Origin: Pseudomonadota bacterium
GTDB lineage: Bacteria; Pseudomonadota; Gammaproteobacteria; Steroidobacterales; Steroidobacteraceae
NCBI GenBank assembly: GCA_947449495.1
Contig: CANFSB010000004.1
Span: forward strand, 1-64,000
Reading direction: 5' to 3'
DNA length: 64,000 bases
The notes under the pieces are model-generated. The model searched no databases. It was not told the DNA's origin and saw nothing but the letters and a program-made list of their open reading frames with translations. Positions 11,685-21,245 of this stretch are shown piece after piece. Every line of letters begins with the position of its first letter. The first letter of the stretch is position 1. Position numbers and translations under genes: made by a program.

Positions 11685-12049
11685 TCGAGCGCCCCTTTCT
11701 TCCACTCGTAAATGAACCCGACGACCAGAATGCCCAGAAACACGGACATGGCCACCAGGCCAAAGGTGCCGATGTGCGCAAGCGACACGGCCCAGGGAAA
11801 CAGAAAGGCTATTTCGAGATCGAACACGATGAAGAGGATAGCGACGAGGTAGTAACGCACATCGAATCGTGCGCGCATGTCCTCGAAGGCTTCGAAGCCG
11901 CACTCGTAGGGCGAGAGCTTCTGACCGTCAGCATGTTGTCGAACACCGAGGTGTCCGAGGAAGAACCCGAGGACCATGAGCACTGTAGCCAGTGCGGTGG
12001 AAACCCCGAGAAACATCAAGACCGGCAAATAATTGGCGAGCATGCTCAT
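11675..12049 (-). CDS. nuoA: NADH-quinone oxidoreductase subunit A
   Basis: This three-helix membrane subunit at the arm junction of complex I is the first gene of the nuo operon. It reads [25 protein letters not shown], then the conserved loop [41 protein letters not shown]. The exact start is ambiguous: ATG at 12049 (used), at 12043 (MLANYLP) or a few codons earlier. No strong ribosome binding site decides it. Confidence 0.93.
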   Translation of the reverse strand: MSMLANYLPVLMFLGVSTALATVLMVLGFFLGHLGVRQHADGQKLSPYECGFEAFEDMRARFDVRYYLVAILFIVFDLEIAFLFPWAVSLAHIGTFGLVAMSVFLGILVVGFIYEWKKGALEWD

Positions 12050-12143
12050 CCACATCAGAAGGGGCCAACGCTCACCGTGACACGATGAGCGCAACTCCCT
12101 TAGTACAACTACGTTCAGTGTAGCAAAGCATTCAACGGATCGG

Positions 12144-12228
12144 TGGTGCCGACGGACGGATTCGAACCGTCACACCTCGCGGCGCTAGCACCTCAAGCTA
12201 GTGTGTCTACCAGTTCCACCACGTCGGC
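12144..12228 (-). tRNA. tRNA-Leu (anticodon GAG)
   Basis: Read on the minus strand, this 85-nt sequence folds as a class II tRNA. The acceptor stem is GCCGACG/CGTCGGC, the D-arm is TGGTGGAACTGGTAGACAC, the anticodon stem is CTAGC/GCTAG with loop TTGAGGT (anticodon GAG), and the T-loop is GTTCGAATC. A short variable arm is present and the 3' CCA is encoded. It sits between secG and nuoA in the same direction, an arrangement found in related gammaproteobacteria, and is probably cut out of a longer transcript. Confidence 0.95.
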
Positions 12229-12253
12229 AATAATTGGATCCGTTAACGTTCGC

Positions 12254-12607
12254 TTACTGTGCAGGCGGCGCCGCAGGCGCTTGTGGCGCCACCGGTGCCT
12301 CACCAGCCGGTGCCGTGACACCTTCCTGCTGCTGGCTGGAGAGCTGATCGAGGATCGACGACTTAGCGGATCCTGAAGGCTTGCCCGTATAGGCAAGGGA
12401 AAGACTAGTAATCATAAACACGGCAGCAAGGACGGCTGTAGCACGCGACAACGCTGTGCCAGCACCACGCGCACCGAACACCGTGCCGGACGCACCTGAA
12501 CCAAAGCCCGCACCCGCGTCGGCACCCTTGCCACGCTGAATGAGCACCAGCGCAATGATGAGCACGGCAGAGAGCACGTGTACGACCATGAGGGCGGAAT
12601 GCAGCAT
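12254..12607 (-). CDS. secG: Protein translocase subunit SecG
   Basis: This 117-residue protein has two membrane helices ([23 protein letters not shown] and a second after [24 protein letters not shown]). They are linked by the conserved [24 protein letters not shown] loop. It is the small stimulating subunit of the SecYEG channel. The C-terminal tail is rich in Ala, Pro and Gln. It follows tpiA by 24 bases, the usual tpiA-secG order. Confidence 0.95.
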   Translation of the reverse strand: MLHSALMVVHVLSAVLIIALVLIQRGKGADAGAGFGSGASGTVFGARGAGTALSRATAVLAAVFMITSLSLAYTGKPSGSAKSSILDQLSSQQQEGVTAPAGEAPVAPQAPAAPPAQ

Positions 12608-12631
12608 GTTGTAACGCAGCCTTATGTCCTA

Positions 12632-13396
12632 TTAACTTTTCCGGGCGGGTACTGCAGCGCAGATCGCCAGGAACTCTTCGGCCTTGAGCGACCCACCGCC
12701 GATCAGGCCACCATCCACATCAGGTTTGGCAAACAGCTCTGCTGCGTTGCCGGCCTTGACGCTTCCGCCGTACAGCAAGGGCACAGCGGCGGCGATAGTA
12801 GCATCGCGCGCGGCAATTCGCCCACGAACGAATGCATGAACATCTTGGGCCTGTTCGGGCGATGCGGTCAGACCGGTTCCAATCGCCCAAACTGGCTCAT
12901 AAGCAATAACCGCGCGTGCCAAAGTACTGACATCGGACACTGCCAGTACCGCATCAAGCTGCCTGCCGATGATTTCGAAAGTGCGGCCGGACTCGCGCTC
13001 GGCCAGCAATTCGCCCACACACAAAATGGGGGTTAAGCCCCGCGCCAGCGCGGCAGCGAACTTACGCGCCACCGCCGCATCGCTTTCGCCATACAGGGCG
13101 CGGCGTTCACTGTGGCCGACCAGCACGTACTGACAGCCCACATCTTTGAGCATGGCCGCAGAGACTTCGCCAGTGAAGGCGCCTTGCGCTTCGGCGCAGA
13201 CATCCTGTGCGCCCAACTGCACGGCCGTGCCACGCAACTGGCGCGACACCTCGTGCAGATACACGAAGGGCGGACAAACGACGCAATCGACACCGCTACC
13301 GCCGTTGAAACCGGCCACGATGCTGTCGACCAGTTGGGTGGCCTCTGCACGCGACCCGTGCATTTTCCAGTTTCCGGCAACAATCTGACGACGCAT
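12632..13396 (-). CDS. tpiA: Triose-phosphate isomerase
   Basis: This 254-residue glycolytic TIM-barrel enzyme interconverts dihydroxyacetone phosphate and glyceraldehyde 3-phosphate in the cytoplasm. The catalytic Lys is in AGNWKMHGS, the catalytic His in VLVGHSERR, and the catalytic Glu in IAYEPVWAIGTG. The phosphate loop is LLYGGSVKAGN. I start at MRRQIVAGNWKM. The 23 extra N-terminal residues in the track have no counterpart in the family. Confidence 0.97.
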   Translation of the reverse strand: MRRQIVAGNWKMHGSRAEATQLVDSIVAGFNGGSGVDCVVCPPFVYLHEVSRQLRGTAVQLGAQDVCAEAQGAFTGEVSAAMLKDVGCQYVLVGHSERRALYGESDAAVARKFAAALARGLTPILCVGELLAERESGRTFEIIGRQLDAVLAVSDVSTLARAVIAYEPVWAIGTGLTASPEQAQDVHAFVRGRIAARDATIAAAVPLLYGGSVKAGNAAELFAKPDVDGGLIGGGSLKAEEFLAICAAVPARKS

Positions 13397-13465
13397 GCCA
13401 CAGCTCCAGAGAGCGGGTCGGGGTAGAAGGCGCGCGATGATAGCGGCGCGCCCCCAATGGTGCAA

Positions 13466-14812
13466 TCAACCGGCAGCTGGTGGGGTTGCCGACTTGACCG
13501 CTTGGGCAATGCGCTGCGCGCACTGCTGCGCCTGGTCATCGTCCAGGGCCTCGACCATGACGCGTATTAAAGGCTCGGTACCCGATGCTCGCAGCACCAC
13601 CCGACCCTGCCCGGCCAACTCCTGCTCAACGGCGGCGACCACCGCCGCCACCTCTGGTACCGCCGCGGCGTCAAAGCGCTGCGCGACGCGCACATTGATG
13701 AGCACCTGGGGCAAGCGCGACATGCCGGCGGTCAGTTCGGCCAAGGTACGCCCGGTGCGCACCATGATGGCCAGCACCTGCAGCGCTGCGATCAATGCAT
13801 CGCCGGTCGTGGTGCGATCCAGGCAGAGGATGTGACCTGATGTCTCGCCACCGATAACACCACCGGTCTCTTTGAGCAGTCCCAGCACATACCGATCGCC
13901 GACCTGGGCACGGTGAAAGCCGATGCCGCGGGCCTTCAAGGCCATCTCCAGCCCGTAGTTGCTCATCAGCGTGCCAATCACCGGACCGCCGAGCGTGCCG
14001 CTGTCCTGGCGATCACAGGCGATGAGATACAACAACTGATCACCATCGACGACACGCCCAAGGTGATCGACCATCACCAAACGATCGCCATCACCGTCCA
14101 GTGCGATGCCGACCGCTGCGCCAACACCCGGCACAGTCAGCTGCAAAAATCCGGGCGACGTCGAGCCGCAGCCATCGTTGATGTTGCGGCCGTTGGGTGA
14201 GCAGCCGATGGGAATGACCTCTGCACCCAACGACGCCAGCAAGCGCGGCCCAACTTTGTACCCTGCGCCGTTGGCGCAATCGATGACAACTTTCATGCCC
14301 CGCAGGTCCAGGCCACCTGGCACGCTGGCAGCACAGAAACGCTGGTAATCCTCGCGCAGCGCATCTGCACGACGTGCGCGGCCGAGAAAGTTGGACTGGC
14401 GCGTAATAACCGGCTGATCCACTTCTTCCTCAATGCGCTCTTCGAGTTCATCCGACAGCTTGCCGCCGCTGGAATCGAAGAACTTGATGCCATTGTCTTC
14501 GTAACGATTGTGCGAGGCGCTGATCACGACACCGAAGCTGTCTGGCACCCGTGTCGTCAGGTAAGCGATGCCAGGCGTAGGCAGTGGCCCGAGCAGTTGT
14601 ACGTCCACGCCTGCCGCGACAAAGCCCGCCTCAAGAGCAGACTCAAACAAATAGCCCGACAAACGTGTGTCTTTGCCGATGAACACCGTGCCGCCCTCCG
14701 GTGCCAGCACGCGCGCAGCGGCACTGGCCAGTCGCAAGGCGAAGTCCACAGTCAGAGGTGGATCGCCCACGCGGCCGCGCACACCATCGGTACCAAAATA
14801 GCGTCTTGCCAT
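13466..14812 (-). CDS. glmM: Phosphoglucosamine mutase
   Basis: This 448-residue enzyme converts glucosamine-6-phosphate to glucosamine-1-phosphate for UDP-GlcNAc and cell-wall synthesis. It begins MARRYFGTDGVRGRVG. The active-site phosphoserine loop is VISASHNRYEDNGIKFF, the metal loop DGDGDRLVMVD, the sugar loop GGETSGHI, and the phosphate-binding loop RASGTEPLIRVMVE. It starts 2 bases after folP ends; folP-glmM adjacency is standard. Confidence 0.97.
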   Translation of the reverse strand: MARRYFGTDGVRGRVGDPPLTVDFALRLASAAARVLAPEGGTVFIGKDTRLSGYLFESALEAGFVAAGVDVQLLGPLPTPGIAYLTTRVPDSFGVVISASHNRYEDNGIKFFDSSGGKLSDELEERIEEEVDQPVITRQSNFLGRARRADALREDYQRFCAASVPGGLDLRGMKVVIDCANGAGYKVGPRLLASLGAEVIPIGCSPNGRNINDGCGSTSPGFLQLTVPGVGAAVGIALDGDGDRLVMVDHLGRVVDGDQLLYLIACDRQDSGTLGGPVIGTLMSNYGLEMALKARGIGFHRAQVGDRYVLGLLKETGGVIGGETSGHILCLDRTTTGDALIAALQVLAIMVRTGRTLAELTAGMSRLPQVLINVRVAQRFDAAAVPEVAAVVAAVEQELAGQGRVVLRASGTEPLIRVMVEALDDDQAQQCAQRIAQAVKSATPPAAG

Positions 14813-14814
14813 CG

Positions 14815-15672
14815 TCAACTCTCCTGCGCAGGCAGCGCACTCTGGCGCGCTGCCACGATAGCCTCGGCAACCCGCAGCGCATCGCGCGTGGCCGCCACAT
14901 CATGCGCGCGCACAATGCGCGCACCACCGAGTACTGCAGCCGTTGCCGCAGCAACACTGGCATGAACGCGCTGCTCCACAGGCCGGCCGGTCAGCGTACC
15001 CAACATCGACTTGCGCGACAGCCCGGCCAGTAACGGCACGCCATCGACACACAAGCGCTGTAGTGCTGCCAGTAAGGCCAAATTGTGGTCCAGCGTCTTA
15101 CCAAAGCCAAAGCCCGGATCGACACACAAGCGCGACCGGTCGATGCCCGCATCAATGCAAGCCTGCACCCGCTCACGCAGAAAGGCATCGACTTCGGTCA
15201 CGACATCTACGTAGTGCGGTGCAGCCTGCATGGTGCGCGGCTCCCCCTGCATATGCATCAAGCAGACTGCAGCCCTACCCGCCGCCGCAGCGGCCAGTGA
15301 GCCAGCCCCCCGCAAAGCCATCACGTCGTTAATTAGGCCGGCGCCAGCAGCCTCTGCGGCGCGCATCACGTCGGGTTTCAGCGTATCGATCGACACCACC
15401 ACATCGATGCGGCCGGCGAGCGCTTCGATGATGGGAATGACGCGATCGAGCTCCTGCTGCAAAGGCACCGACTCAGCGCCGGGGCGAGTCGATTCGCCGC
15501 CCACATCAATGATGGCTGCACCCTCGCCCACCATCACATCGGCCTGTGCCAAAGCCGCGTCGCGCCCTATAAAACGGCCGCCATCGGAGAAAGAATTGGG
15601 CGTGACGTTGAGCACGCCCATGACCACCGGACGGGTCAGGTCAAGAAGCCTGCCGCCACATTGAAGCTTCAT
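14815..15672 (-). CDS. folP: Dihydropteroate synthase
   Basis: This 285-residue folate-pathway TIM barrel joins 4-aminobenzoate to hydroxymethyldihydropterin diphosphate and is the target of sulfonamides. Signatures seen are VMGVLNVTPNSFSDGG, IIDVGGESTRPGA, VSIDTLKPDVMRAAEAAGAGLINDV and DPGFGFGKTLDHNLALL. It lies 44 bases after ftsH in the common order ftsH-folP-glmM. Confidence 0.97.
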   Translation of the reverse strand: MKLQCGGRLLDLTRPVVMGVLNVTPNSFSDGGRFIGRDAALAQADVMVGEGAAIIDVGGESTRPGAESVPLQQELDRVIPIIEALAGRIDVVVSIDTLKPDVMRAAEAAGAGLINDVMALRGAGSLAAAAAGRAAVCLMHMQGEPRTMQAAPHYVDVVTEVDAFLRERVQACIDAGIDRSRLCVDPGFGFGKTLDHNLALLAALQRLCVDGVPLLAGLSRKSMLGTLTGRPVEQRVHASVAAATAAVLGGARIVRAHDVAATRDALRVAEAIVAARQSALPAQES

Positions 15673-15716
15673 GGGGATGCAGCCGATAAGGGCGCTGCGA
15701 GGGCAGCGCCCGACTG

Positions 15717-17630
15717 TCAGTGCTGGCTGGCCGGCGAGCCAAAGGCCGGGCGGCCTTCAGCAGGGGCACCACCGGTCGGTGGCTTGCCATCCACGCCGCT
15801 GTCCCACCCTGCGGGCGGGGTGGGCGGCTGACCGTCCATAATCTGCTTGAGCTGATCGGCATCGATGGTCTCGAAGCGCACCAGCGCATCGGCCATCGCA
15901 TGCAGGATGTCGATCTTCTCGGTGAGGATTTCTTTGGCACGGCTGTAGTTGGTCTCGATGACCGACCGCACTTCCTCATCGATAACATGGGCTGTAACGT
16001 CTGACACCTGCTTGTGCTGGGTGACGCTGCGGCCCAGGAATACTTCGCCAGCCTCCTCCGAGTAGCTGAGCGGGCCCAAACGATCAGACAGGCCCCAACG
16101 CGTGACCATGTTGCGAGCCAACTCGGTGGCACGCTCGATGTCGTTGGATGCCCCGGTGGTGACCGCATCGTTGCCAAAGATGAGCTCTTCGGCGATACGG
16201 CCGCCAAACAGCGTGGCAATGGCGCTTTGGATGCGGCGCTTGCTCATCGAATAGCGATCTGCCTCGGGCAGGAACTGCGTCACGCCCAACGCACGGCCAC
16301 GCGGGATGATGGTGACCTTGTACACAGGATCATGCTCAGGAACAGTCAGGCCGACGATGGCGTGACCGGCCTCGTGATAGGCCGTCATGCGCTTCTCTTC
16401 GTCGCTCATGACCATCGAGCGGCGCTCGGCGCCCATCATGATTTTGTCTTTGGCACGCTCGAACTGCAGCATGTCGACCAAACGCTGATTGGCGCGGGCA
16501 GAAAACAACGCGGCCTCATTGACCAAGTTGGCCAAGTCAGCACCCGAGAAACCGGGCGTGCCGCGGGCAATGAGCGCCGGCTTGACGTCATCGGCCAAGG
16601 GCAACTTGCGCATGTGCACACGCAGGATCTGCTCGCGACCGCGCACATCGGGCAGCGGCACCACCACCTGACGGTCAAAGCGACCAGGACGCAGCAGCGC
16701 CGGATCCAACACGTCAGGTCGGTTGGTGGCAGCGATGACAATGATGCCCTCGTTACCTTCAAAGCCGTCCATCTCGACGAGTAACTGGTTGAGGGTCTGC
16801 TCACGTTCGTCGTGACCACCACCCAAGCCCGCACCGCGATGGCGGCCGACGGCATCAATTTCATCGATGAAGATGATGCAGGGGGCATGCTTTTTGGCCT
16901 GCTCGAACATGTCACGCACGCGCGATGCGCCCACGCCGACGAACATTTCAACGAAGTCGGAACCGGAAATAGTGAAGAACGGCACCTTGGCTTCGCCGGC
17001 GATGGCGCGCGCCAACAGCGTCTTACCGGTACCCGGCGAACCGACCATCAGCACGCCCTTGGGAATCTTGCCGCCGAGCTTCTGGAACTTGCCCGGATCC
17101 TTGAGGAAGTCGACGATTTCGCCGACCTCTTGCTTGGCCTCATCGACACCCGCCACATCGGCGAAGGTGACGTTGACCTGATCCTCACCCAATAGACGCG
17201 CCTTACTCTTGCCAAACGACATGGCGCCACGGCCACCGGCCGAGCCTTGCATTTGCCGCAGCATGTAAATGAACACCACGATCAGCAGCAGCGCAGGCGC
17301 CAACTGCAACACCAGCTGCCCGATGAAGTTGGGCTGCTTGGGCGGACGACCCTCGATCCCCACCTTTGCAGTGGTCAAGGTGCCGATGAGCGCCGAGTAA
17401 TCTGTCTCGGGGTTGTAAGCGCGGAACTGACTCTTGTCCTTGCGCGTGCCAATGAGCTGATCACCCTGCAGCACCACCGACTCAACGCGGCCGGTGCGCA
17501 CGTCGTCTAGGAAGGTCGAGTAACGCACCTCCTGCACTTCAGCACTACCTGGCATGTAGCGGCTGAAGACCGCCAGCAGTGCAAACACGATGGCGATCCA
17601 GATCAGAATGTTCTTGGTCAAATCGTTCAA
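15717..17630 (-). CDS. ftsH: ATP-dependent zinc metalloprotease FtsH
   Basis: This 637-residue membrane-anchored AAA+ protease degrades damaged membrane proteins and regulators such as sigma-32. Two N-terminal membrane helices (about residues 8-27 and 100-122) flank a periplasmic domain. The Walker A is [12 protein letters not shown], the Walker [16 protein letters not shown], the arginine-finger region [10 protein letters not shown], and the zinc site [11 protein letters not shown]. The Pro/Gly-rich C-terminus is dispensable-looking. It lies 39 bases after rlmE. Confidence 0.97.
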   Translation of the reverse strand: MNDLTKNILIWIAIVFALLAVFSRYMPGSAEVQEVRYSTFLDDVRTGRVESVVLQGDQLIGTRKDKSQFRAYNPETDYSALIGTLTTAKVGIEGRPPKQPNFIGQLVLQLAPALLLIVVFIYMLRQMQGSAGGRGAMSFGKSKARLLGEDQVNVTFADVAGVDEAKQEVGEIVDFLKDPGKFQKLGGKIPKGVLMVGSPGTGKTLLARAIAGEAKVPFFTISGSDFVEMFVGVGASRVRDMFEQAKKHAPCIIFIDEIDAVGRHRGAGLGGGHDEREQTLNQLLVEMDGFEGNEGIIVIAATNRPDVLDPALLRPGRFDRQVVVPLPDVRGREQILRVHMRKLPLADDVKPALIARGTPGFSGADLANLVNEAALFSARANQRLVDMLQFERAKDKIMMGAERRSMVMSDEEKRMTAYHEAGHAIVGLTVPEHDPVYKVTIIPRGRALGVTQFLPEADRYSMSKRRIQSAIATLFGGRIAEELIFGNDAVTTGASNDIERATELARNMVTRWGLSDRLGPLSYSEEAGEVFLGRSVTQHKQVSDVTAHVIDEEVRSVIETNYSRAKEILTEKIDILHAMADALVRFETIDADQLKQIMDGQPPTPPAGWDSGVDGKPPTGGAPAEGRPAFGSPASQH

Positions 17631-17669
17631 GGGGTCGACCTCGCCTGGTCAGGCATATATTTAAGGACG

Positions 17670-18296
17670 CTACACCATCCGGAACCCGGTCGCCAGCAAG
17701 TACAGCTCAGGACTACGCGCCCGCGATGCGTTGGGCTTGAGGGTTTTGACCTGCGCGTACTTCTTGCGCGTGGCAATAACCATTTCCTGGAAACCGTAGC
17801 CCTGAAAAGTTTTGATGAGGGTGGTGCCGCCCGGCTTCAAGACCCGGTCCGCCATATCCAGCGCCAATTCGACCAAATAAAGCGAGCTGGGCTGGTCGAT
17901 TGCATCCACACCAGAGAGATTGGGCGACATATCGGACAACAGCAGGTCCACGCCACGCTCGCCCACCGAGGTGACCAGCGCCTCCATGACCGAGTCCTCG
18001 CGAAAATCCCCCTGCAGGAACTCGACGTCTTTGATCGCATCCATCGGCAGGATGTCCATGGCCACCACGCGCCCGTGCTTGCCCACTTGGCGCCGGGCGA
18101 ACTGGCTCCATCCGCCCGGGGCCGCGCCCAGATCCAAAATCACCTGCCCCTGACGCAGCAGCTTGGCCTTGCGATCCATCTCCTGCAGCTTGAACGCCGC
18201 CCTCGACCGCCAGCCCTCGGCCTTGGCCCGCTGCACGTAGGGGTCGGTAAAATGCTCCTTCAGCCAAGCATGGCTGCTGGCGCTGCGTTTGGTCAT
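17670..18296 (-). CDS. rlmE: 23S rRNA (uridine-2'-O)-methyltransferase RlmE
   Basis: This 208-residue SAM-dependent enzyme (RrmJ/FtsJ) methylates U2552 of 23S rRNA late in 50S assembly. Its K-D-K-E catalytic set is recognisable in RSRAAFKLQEMD, LLLSDMSPNLSGV, TLIKTFQGYGF and the C-terminal RSPELYLLATGF. The SAM loop is VILDLGAAPGGWSQ. I start at MTKRSASSHAWLKEHF; the track ORF adds about 99 upstream residues that overlap the divergent yhbY gene and are not real. Confidence 0.96.
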   Translation of the reverse strand: MTKRSASSHAWLKEHFTDPYVQRAKAEGWRSRAAFKLQEMDRKAKLLRQGQVILDLGAAPGGWSQFARRQVGKHGRVVAMDILPMDAIKDVEFLQGDFREDSVMEALVTSVGERGVDLLLSDMSPNLSGVDAIDQPSSLYLVELALDMADRVLKPGGTTLIKTFQGYGFQEMVIATRKKYAQVKTLKPNASRARSPELYLLATGFRMV

Positions 18297-18345
18297 GGTC
18301 TGGCAAATCCTCGGCGAAACGGGCCGGAAACAGTAGAATGAGGAC

Positions 18346-18648
18346 ATGAAGCTTACCGAAAAACAGCGCCGGCACCTGCGCGGTCTGGCCCACGCCCTCA
18401 AGCCCATCATCCTGATCGGCAATGCCGGTGTCAGTGAGGGCGTCCTCGCCGAGACACAACGGGCCCTGCACGACCACGAACTCATCAAGGTCCGCCTACC
18501 TGGTTTACCTCGCGAGGAACGCGATCTGGCCTTGGCAGACTTGGCCAAACGCTGTGACGCGGTACTGGTCAGCCGCATCGGCCATATCGCCACGTTGTAC
18601 CGGCCTCGTCCGGAAATGGCCCGTATCGTCCTCCCGGCTGGGAATTAA
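18346..18648 (+). CDS. yhbY: Ribosome-assembly RNA-binding protein YhbY (CRS1/YhbY fold)
   Basis: This 100-residue protein with the CRM/YhbY domain associates with pre-50S particles. The start MKLTEKQRRHLRGLAHALKPIILIGNAGVSEGVLAE and the VRLPGLPREERDLALADLAKRCDAVLVSRIGHIATLYR ending match the family well. It is divergent from rlmE, the conserved arrangement, with 49 bases between the two starts for both promoters. Confidence 0.95.
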   Translation: MKLTEKQRRHLRGLAHALKPIILIGNAGVSEGVLAETQRALHDHELIKVRLPGLPREERDLALADLAKRCDAVLVSRIGHIATLYRPRPEMARIVLPAGN

Positions 18649-18678
18649 CGGTTAAACCACCCAATCAGGGCTCACGAG

Positions 18679-18713
18679 ACCGTTAACGTCGGCGTTAACG
18701 GTTACTAACCGTT
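18679..18713. promoter_or_regulatory. Two overlapping perfect inverted repeats upstream of TonB receptor
   Basis: ACCGTTAACG and CGTTAACGGT (10-bp arms, 4-base spacer TCGG) form one palindrome at 18679-18702. AACGGTTA and TAACCGTT (8-bp arms, 1-base spacer) form a second at 18697-18713 that shares bases with the first. A further TTAACGGTTAA lies at the yhbY stop codon. This may be a multi-site operator for the receptor gene or a pair of alternative hairpins in its leader. No poly-T follows. Confidence 0.6.
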
Positions 18714-18773
18714 GAGTCCGTGACGCACTGCGTGGGGCAGTGTCTGATCACTCCAGACCCTCTGGAGAAGCCG

Positions 18774-20807
18774 ATGATCCTGTCCCGCCTGCCTGCCCCC
18801 ACGTTTGCCTCACCGATCGGCCGCGCGGTCGCCTTGGCCTTGCTGGCCGTCGGGCCGGCCGTTGCGCTGGCCGCGCCAGACGTCGCACCGCCTGCCGCAG
18901 ACGCTGAGTTGCAAGAAGTGCTGGTCTTCGGCCGGGCGGAGCGGCTGATCGGGATCGCCACAGCCGCCAGCGAGGGCACGGTCGGTGGTGCTGACCTCAC
19001 CGTTCGGCCGCTACTACGCGTAGCGGAGCTGCTGGAAGTGGTGCCGGGCCTTATTGCAGCCCAGCACTCGGGCAGCGGCAAAGCCAACCAATATTTTCTG
19101 CGCGGTTTTAACTTGGATCACGGCACGGACTTCACCACCCTGCTGGATGATGTCCCGTTGAACCTCAGCAGCCATGGCCATGGTCAGGGCTACCTGGACG
19201 TCAACGGCATCATCCCCGAGGTGATCGACCGCATCGACTATCGCAAGGGCCCGTACCGGGCAGATCTGGGCGACTTCGCCTTGGCAGGGGCTGCCCTGAT
19301 GCGCACGCTGGATCAGTTCCCGGCTCCCTTTGTGGCACTTGAAAGCGGCCAATATGGTTGGAAGCGCGTGGCTGCCGGCAACAGCCAAAGTTTGGGCAGT
19401 GGCGAACTGCTGCTGATCGGCCAATGGAAGGGCTATGACGGCCCTTGGCAGCAACCTGAACACCTCAACCACTATTCAGGTTTCGGCAAGTACTCGCAGC
19501 CAACCGCAGTGGGCCAATTGCATCTGAGCCTGTCGGCTTACTCAGCGACTTGGAATCCCACCGAACAAGTGCCCGAGCGCGCCATCGGTACGGCAGTGTG
19601 TGCTAACGCGTTTTGCACTCTAGATCCCAGTGCCACCGGCCAGACCGCCCGGTACATCGCCACTGCGCGCTTACTGGGCGACAACTGGAAGGCCATGGTC
19701 TACAGCCAGTTCTATGACTGGAACATGTATTCCAACCCTACCTATGACTACCAGATCCACCAGTCTGACCGCCGCTTCACCGAAGGCGGGCGGTTTGAGC
19801 GTCATGGCAGTCTTGGTGAGGCGCTGACTTGGAGCGCCGGAATCGAGGGCCGTTTTGACCAGATCAGCCGCCTGCAGGTAGACCACACCGACAGACGTCG
19901 GTTCATCAATTACGTCAGTACCCACGAGGCCAACGAAGCCTCCCTCGCCGCCTATGGAGAACTGACCTGGCTGCCTACCTCAAGCCTGCGCCTGACTGCC
20001 GGTCTACGCGGTGACAGCTACCGCTTCGCGACAACCGCCAAAGACCCGGCCTTTTTGGATGGCAGCGCCACCGCACAACTGGCCTCTCCCAAGCTGGGCG
20101 CAGCGTGGACCTTGCTCCCACAGGTCGAGCTGTATGCCAACTGGGGCCGCGGTTTTCACAGCAACGACTCACGCGGCATCACGGCCACCGACCCGCCCAT
20201 CCCGGGGCTGATAGTCGGTACCGGCAAAGAGCTCGGTGCGCGCTTCCAGCATGGCGGCTTCACGCTGACTGGCGCCTATTGGTGGCTGGATGTGGGCAGC
20301 GAACTGCACTTTGTGGGCGACTCCAACTCAGTCGAACCCGGTCCGGCGAGCAAGCGTCACGGCTACGAGCTGGTGGGCTTTTGGCGACCAGTCGAATGGC
20401 TGGCGATCGATGGCGTATGGACGGTCTCCAATGCCCGCTACGCCGTCGCGTCGCCCGAAGACCACATCACCGGCGCCTTCGAAAACGCTGGCAGCCTCGG
20501 GGCCTCCATCATCAAAGGTCCGTGGGAAATCGGTATGCGTCTGCGCCACCTGGGCCCCTATCCGCTACTCGAGGACAACAGCCAACGCACCGCTGCCGAA
20601 GACATGCTGAACCTGCGCACCGCTTGGACGCACTCCCACCTTACGGTCTATGCCGAGTTGCTCAACGTCTTCAACAGCGACGGCAAAGACATGGTCTATT
20701 GGTATGAAACGCAGGTTGCCGGCCTCGATAAGGCCCCTGTCGAAGGTCGCGTGAGTCGCTCTGAGGAACCTCGAACCTTCAGATTCGGCGTGAAGTATTC
20801 TTTTTAA
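18774..20807 (+). CDS. TonB-dependent outer membrane receptor
   Basis: This 677-residue outer-membrane beta-barrel receptor presumably imports a substrate using TonB energy. I start at ATG 18774 (MILSRLPAPTFASPIG), with TGGAGAAG just upstream; the first ~36 residues form a signal peptide ending AALAAP. The TonB box is near LQEVLVFG. The plug domain includes RVAELLEVVPGLIAAQHSGSG, RGFNLDHGTDF and DVNGIIPEVIDRIDYRKGPY. The barrel ends in an aromatic strand (FRFGVKYSF). The substrate cannot be read from sequence, and no transport partner lies next to it. Confidence 0.88.
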   Translation: MILSRLPAPTFASPIGRAVALALLAVGPAVALAAPDVAPPAADAELQEVLVFGRAERLIGIATAASEGTVGGADLTVRPLLRVAELLEVVPGLIAAQHSGSGKANQYFLRGFNLDHGTDFTTLLDDVPLNLSSHGHGQGYLDVNGIIPEVIDRIDYRKGPYRADLGDFALAGAALMRTLDQFPAPFVALESGQYGWKRVAAGNSQSLGSGELLLIGQWKGYDGPWQQPEHLNHYSGFGKYSQPTAVGQLHLSLSAYSATWNPTEQVPERAIGTAVCANAFCTLDPSATGQTARYIATARLLGDNWKAMVYSQFYDWNMYSNPTYDYQIHQSDRRFTEGGRFERHGSLGEALTWSAGIEGRFDQISRLQVDHTDRRRFINYVSTHEANEASLAAYGELTWLPTSSLRLTAGLRGDSYRFATTAKDPAFLDGSATAQLASPKLGAAWTLLPQVELYANWGRGFHSNDSRGITATDPPIPGLIVGTGKELGARFQHGGFTLTGAYWWLDVGSELHFVGDSNSVEPGPASKRHGYELVGFWRPVEWLAIDGVWTVSNARYAVASPEDHITGAFENAGSLGASIIKGPWEIGMRLRHLGPYPLLEDNSQRTAAEDMLNLRTAWTHSHLTVYAELLNVFNSDGKDMVYWYETQVAGLDKAPVEGRVSRSEEPRTFRFGVKYSF

Positions 20808-20882
20808 CTTACTGATTTTTAATATTTAAATACTGAAGCAGGTATTTTAGCCTGCTGCCCGGTTGACTTCCTTCGCGCGCAT

Positions 20883-20908
20883 AGCTACCTTGTATTCACA
20901 AGGTAGCT
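20883..20908. promoter_or_regulatory. Perfect 11-bp palindrome, probable PadR operator
   Basis: AGCTACCTTGT-ATTC-ACAAGGTAGCT lies 13 bases before the padR start codon. A TTGACT hexamer at about 20862 with TAGCTA roughly 14-17 bases on suggests a promoter that the palindrome overlaps. PadR regulators are commonly autorepressors binding such dyads, so this is the likely operator of the padR-pspC-like operon. Confidence 0.6.
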
Positions 20909-20920
20909 TTTAACGCGACA

Positions 20921-21244
20921 ATGACCATCACCGAAAAACTCGCCCCCATACGCAAAGGCCTGCTGGAGTTTGTGATCCTGCGGATCATCGATACCGAGCG
21001 GCTGTATGTGGCCGACATGCTCAAGCGACTGTCGAGCACCGAGTTCGCTACCCAGGAAGGCACCCTCTACCCGCTGCTGAGCAAGATGCGTCGCGAAGAT
21101 CTGGTGGATTACGAGTGGCAGGAGTCCGGCAGCGGCCCACCCCGCAAGTACTACAAGCTCACCGCCAATGGACAGGCAGCGCTGGCCGAACTGCAAGGCT
21201 ACTGGGACACGCTCAACCACACGATCCGTACGCTGGGACACTGA
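20921..21244 (+). CDS. PadR family transcriptional regulator
   Basis: This 107-residue regulator has a PadR winged helix: KLAPIRKGLLEFVILRIIDTERLYVADMLKRL, then ATQEGTLYPLLSKMRREDLVDYEW and the wing GPPRKYYKLTANGQAAL. It follows directly on a perfect dyad (20883-20908) that may be its operator. The stop codon is immediately followed by the start of the PspC-domain gene (1 base between), so the two are one operon. This pair recurs in many bacteria as a membrane-stress-type regulator/effector couple. Confidence 0.9.
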   Translation: MTITEKLAPIRKGLLEFVILRIIDTERLYVADMLKRLSSTEFATQEGTLYPLLSKMRREDLVDYEWQESGSGPPRKYYKLTANGQAALAELQGYWDTLNHTIRTLGH

Positions 21245-21245
21245 C

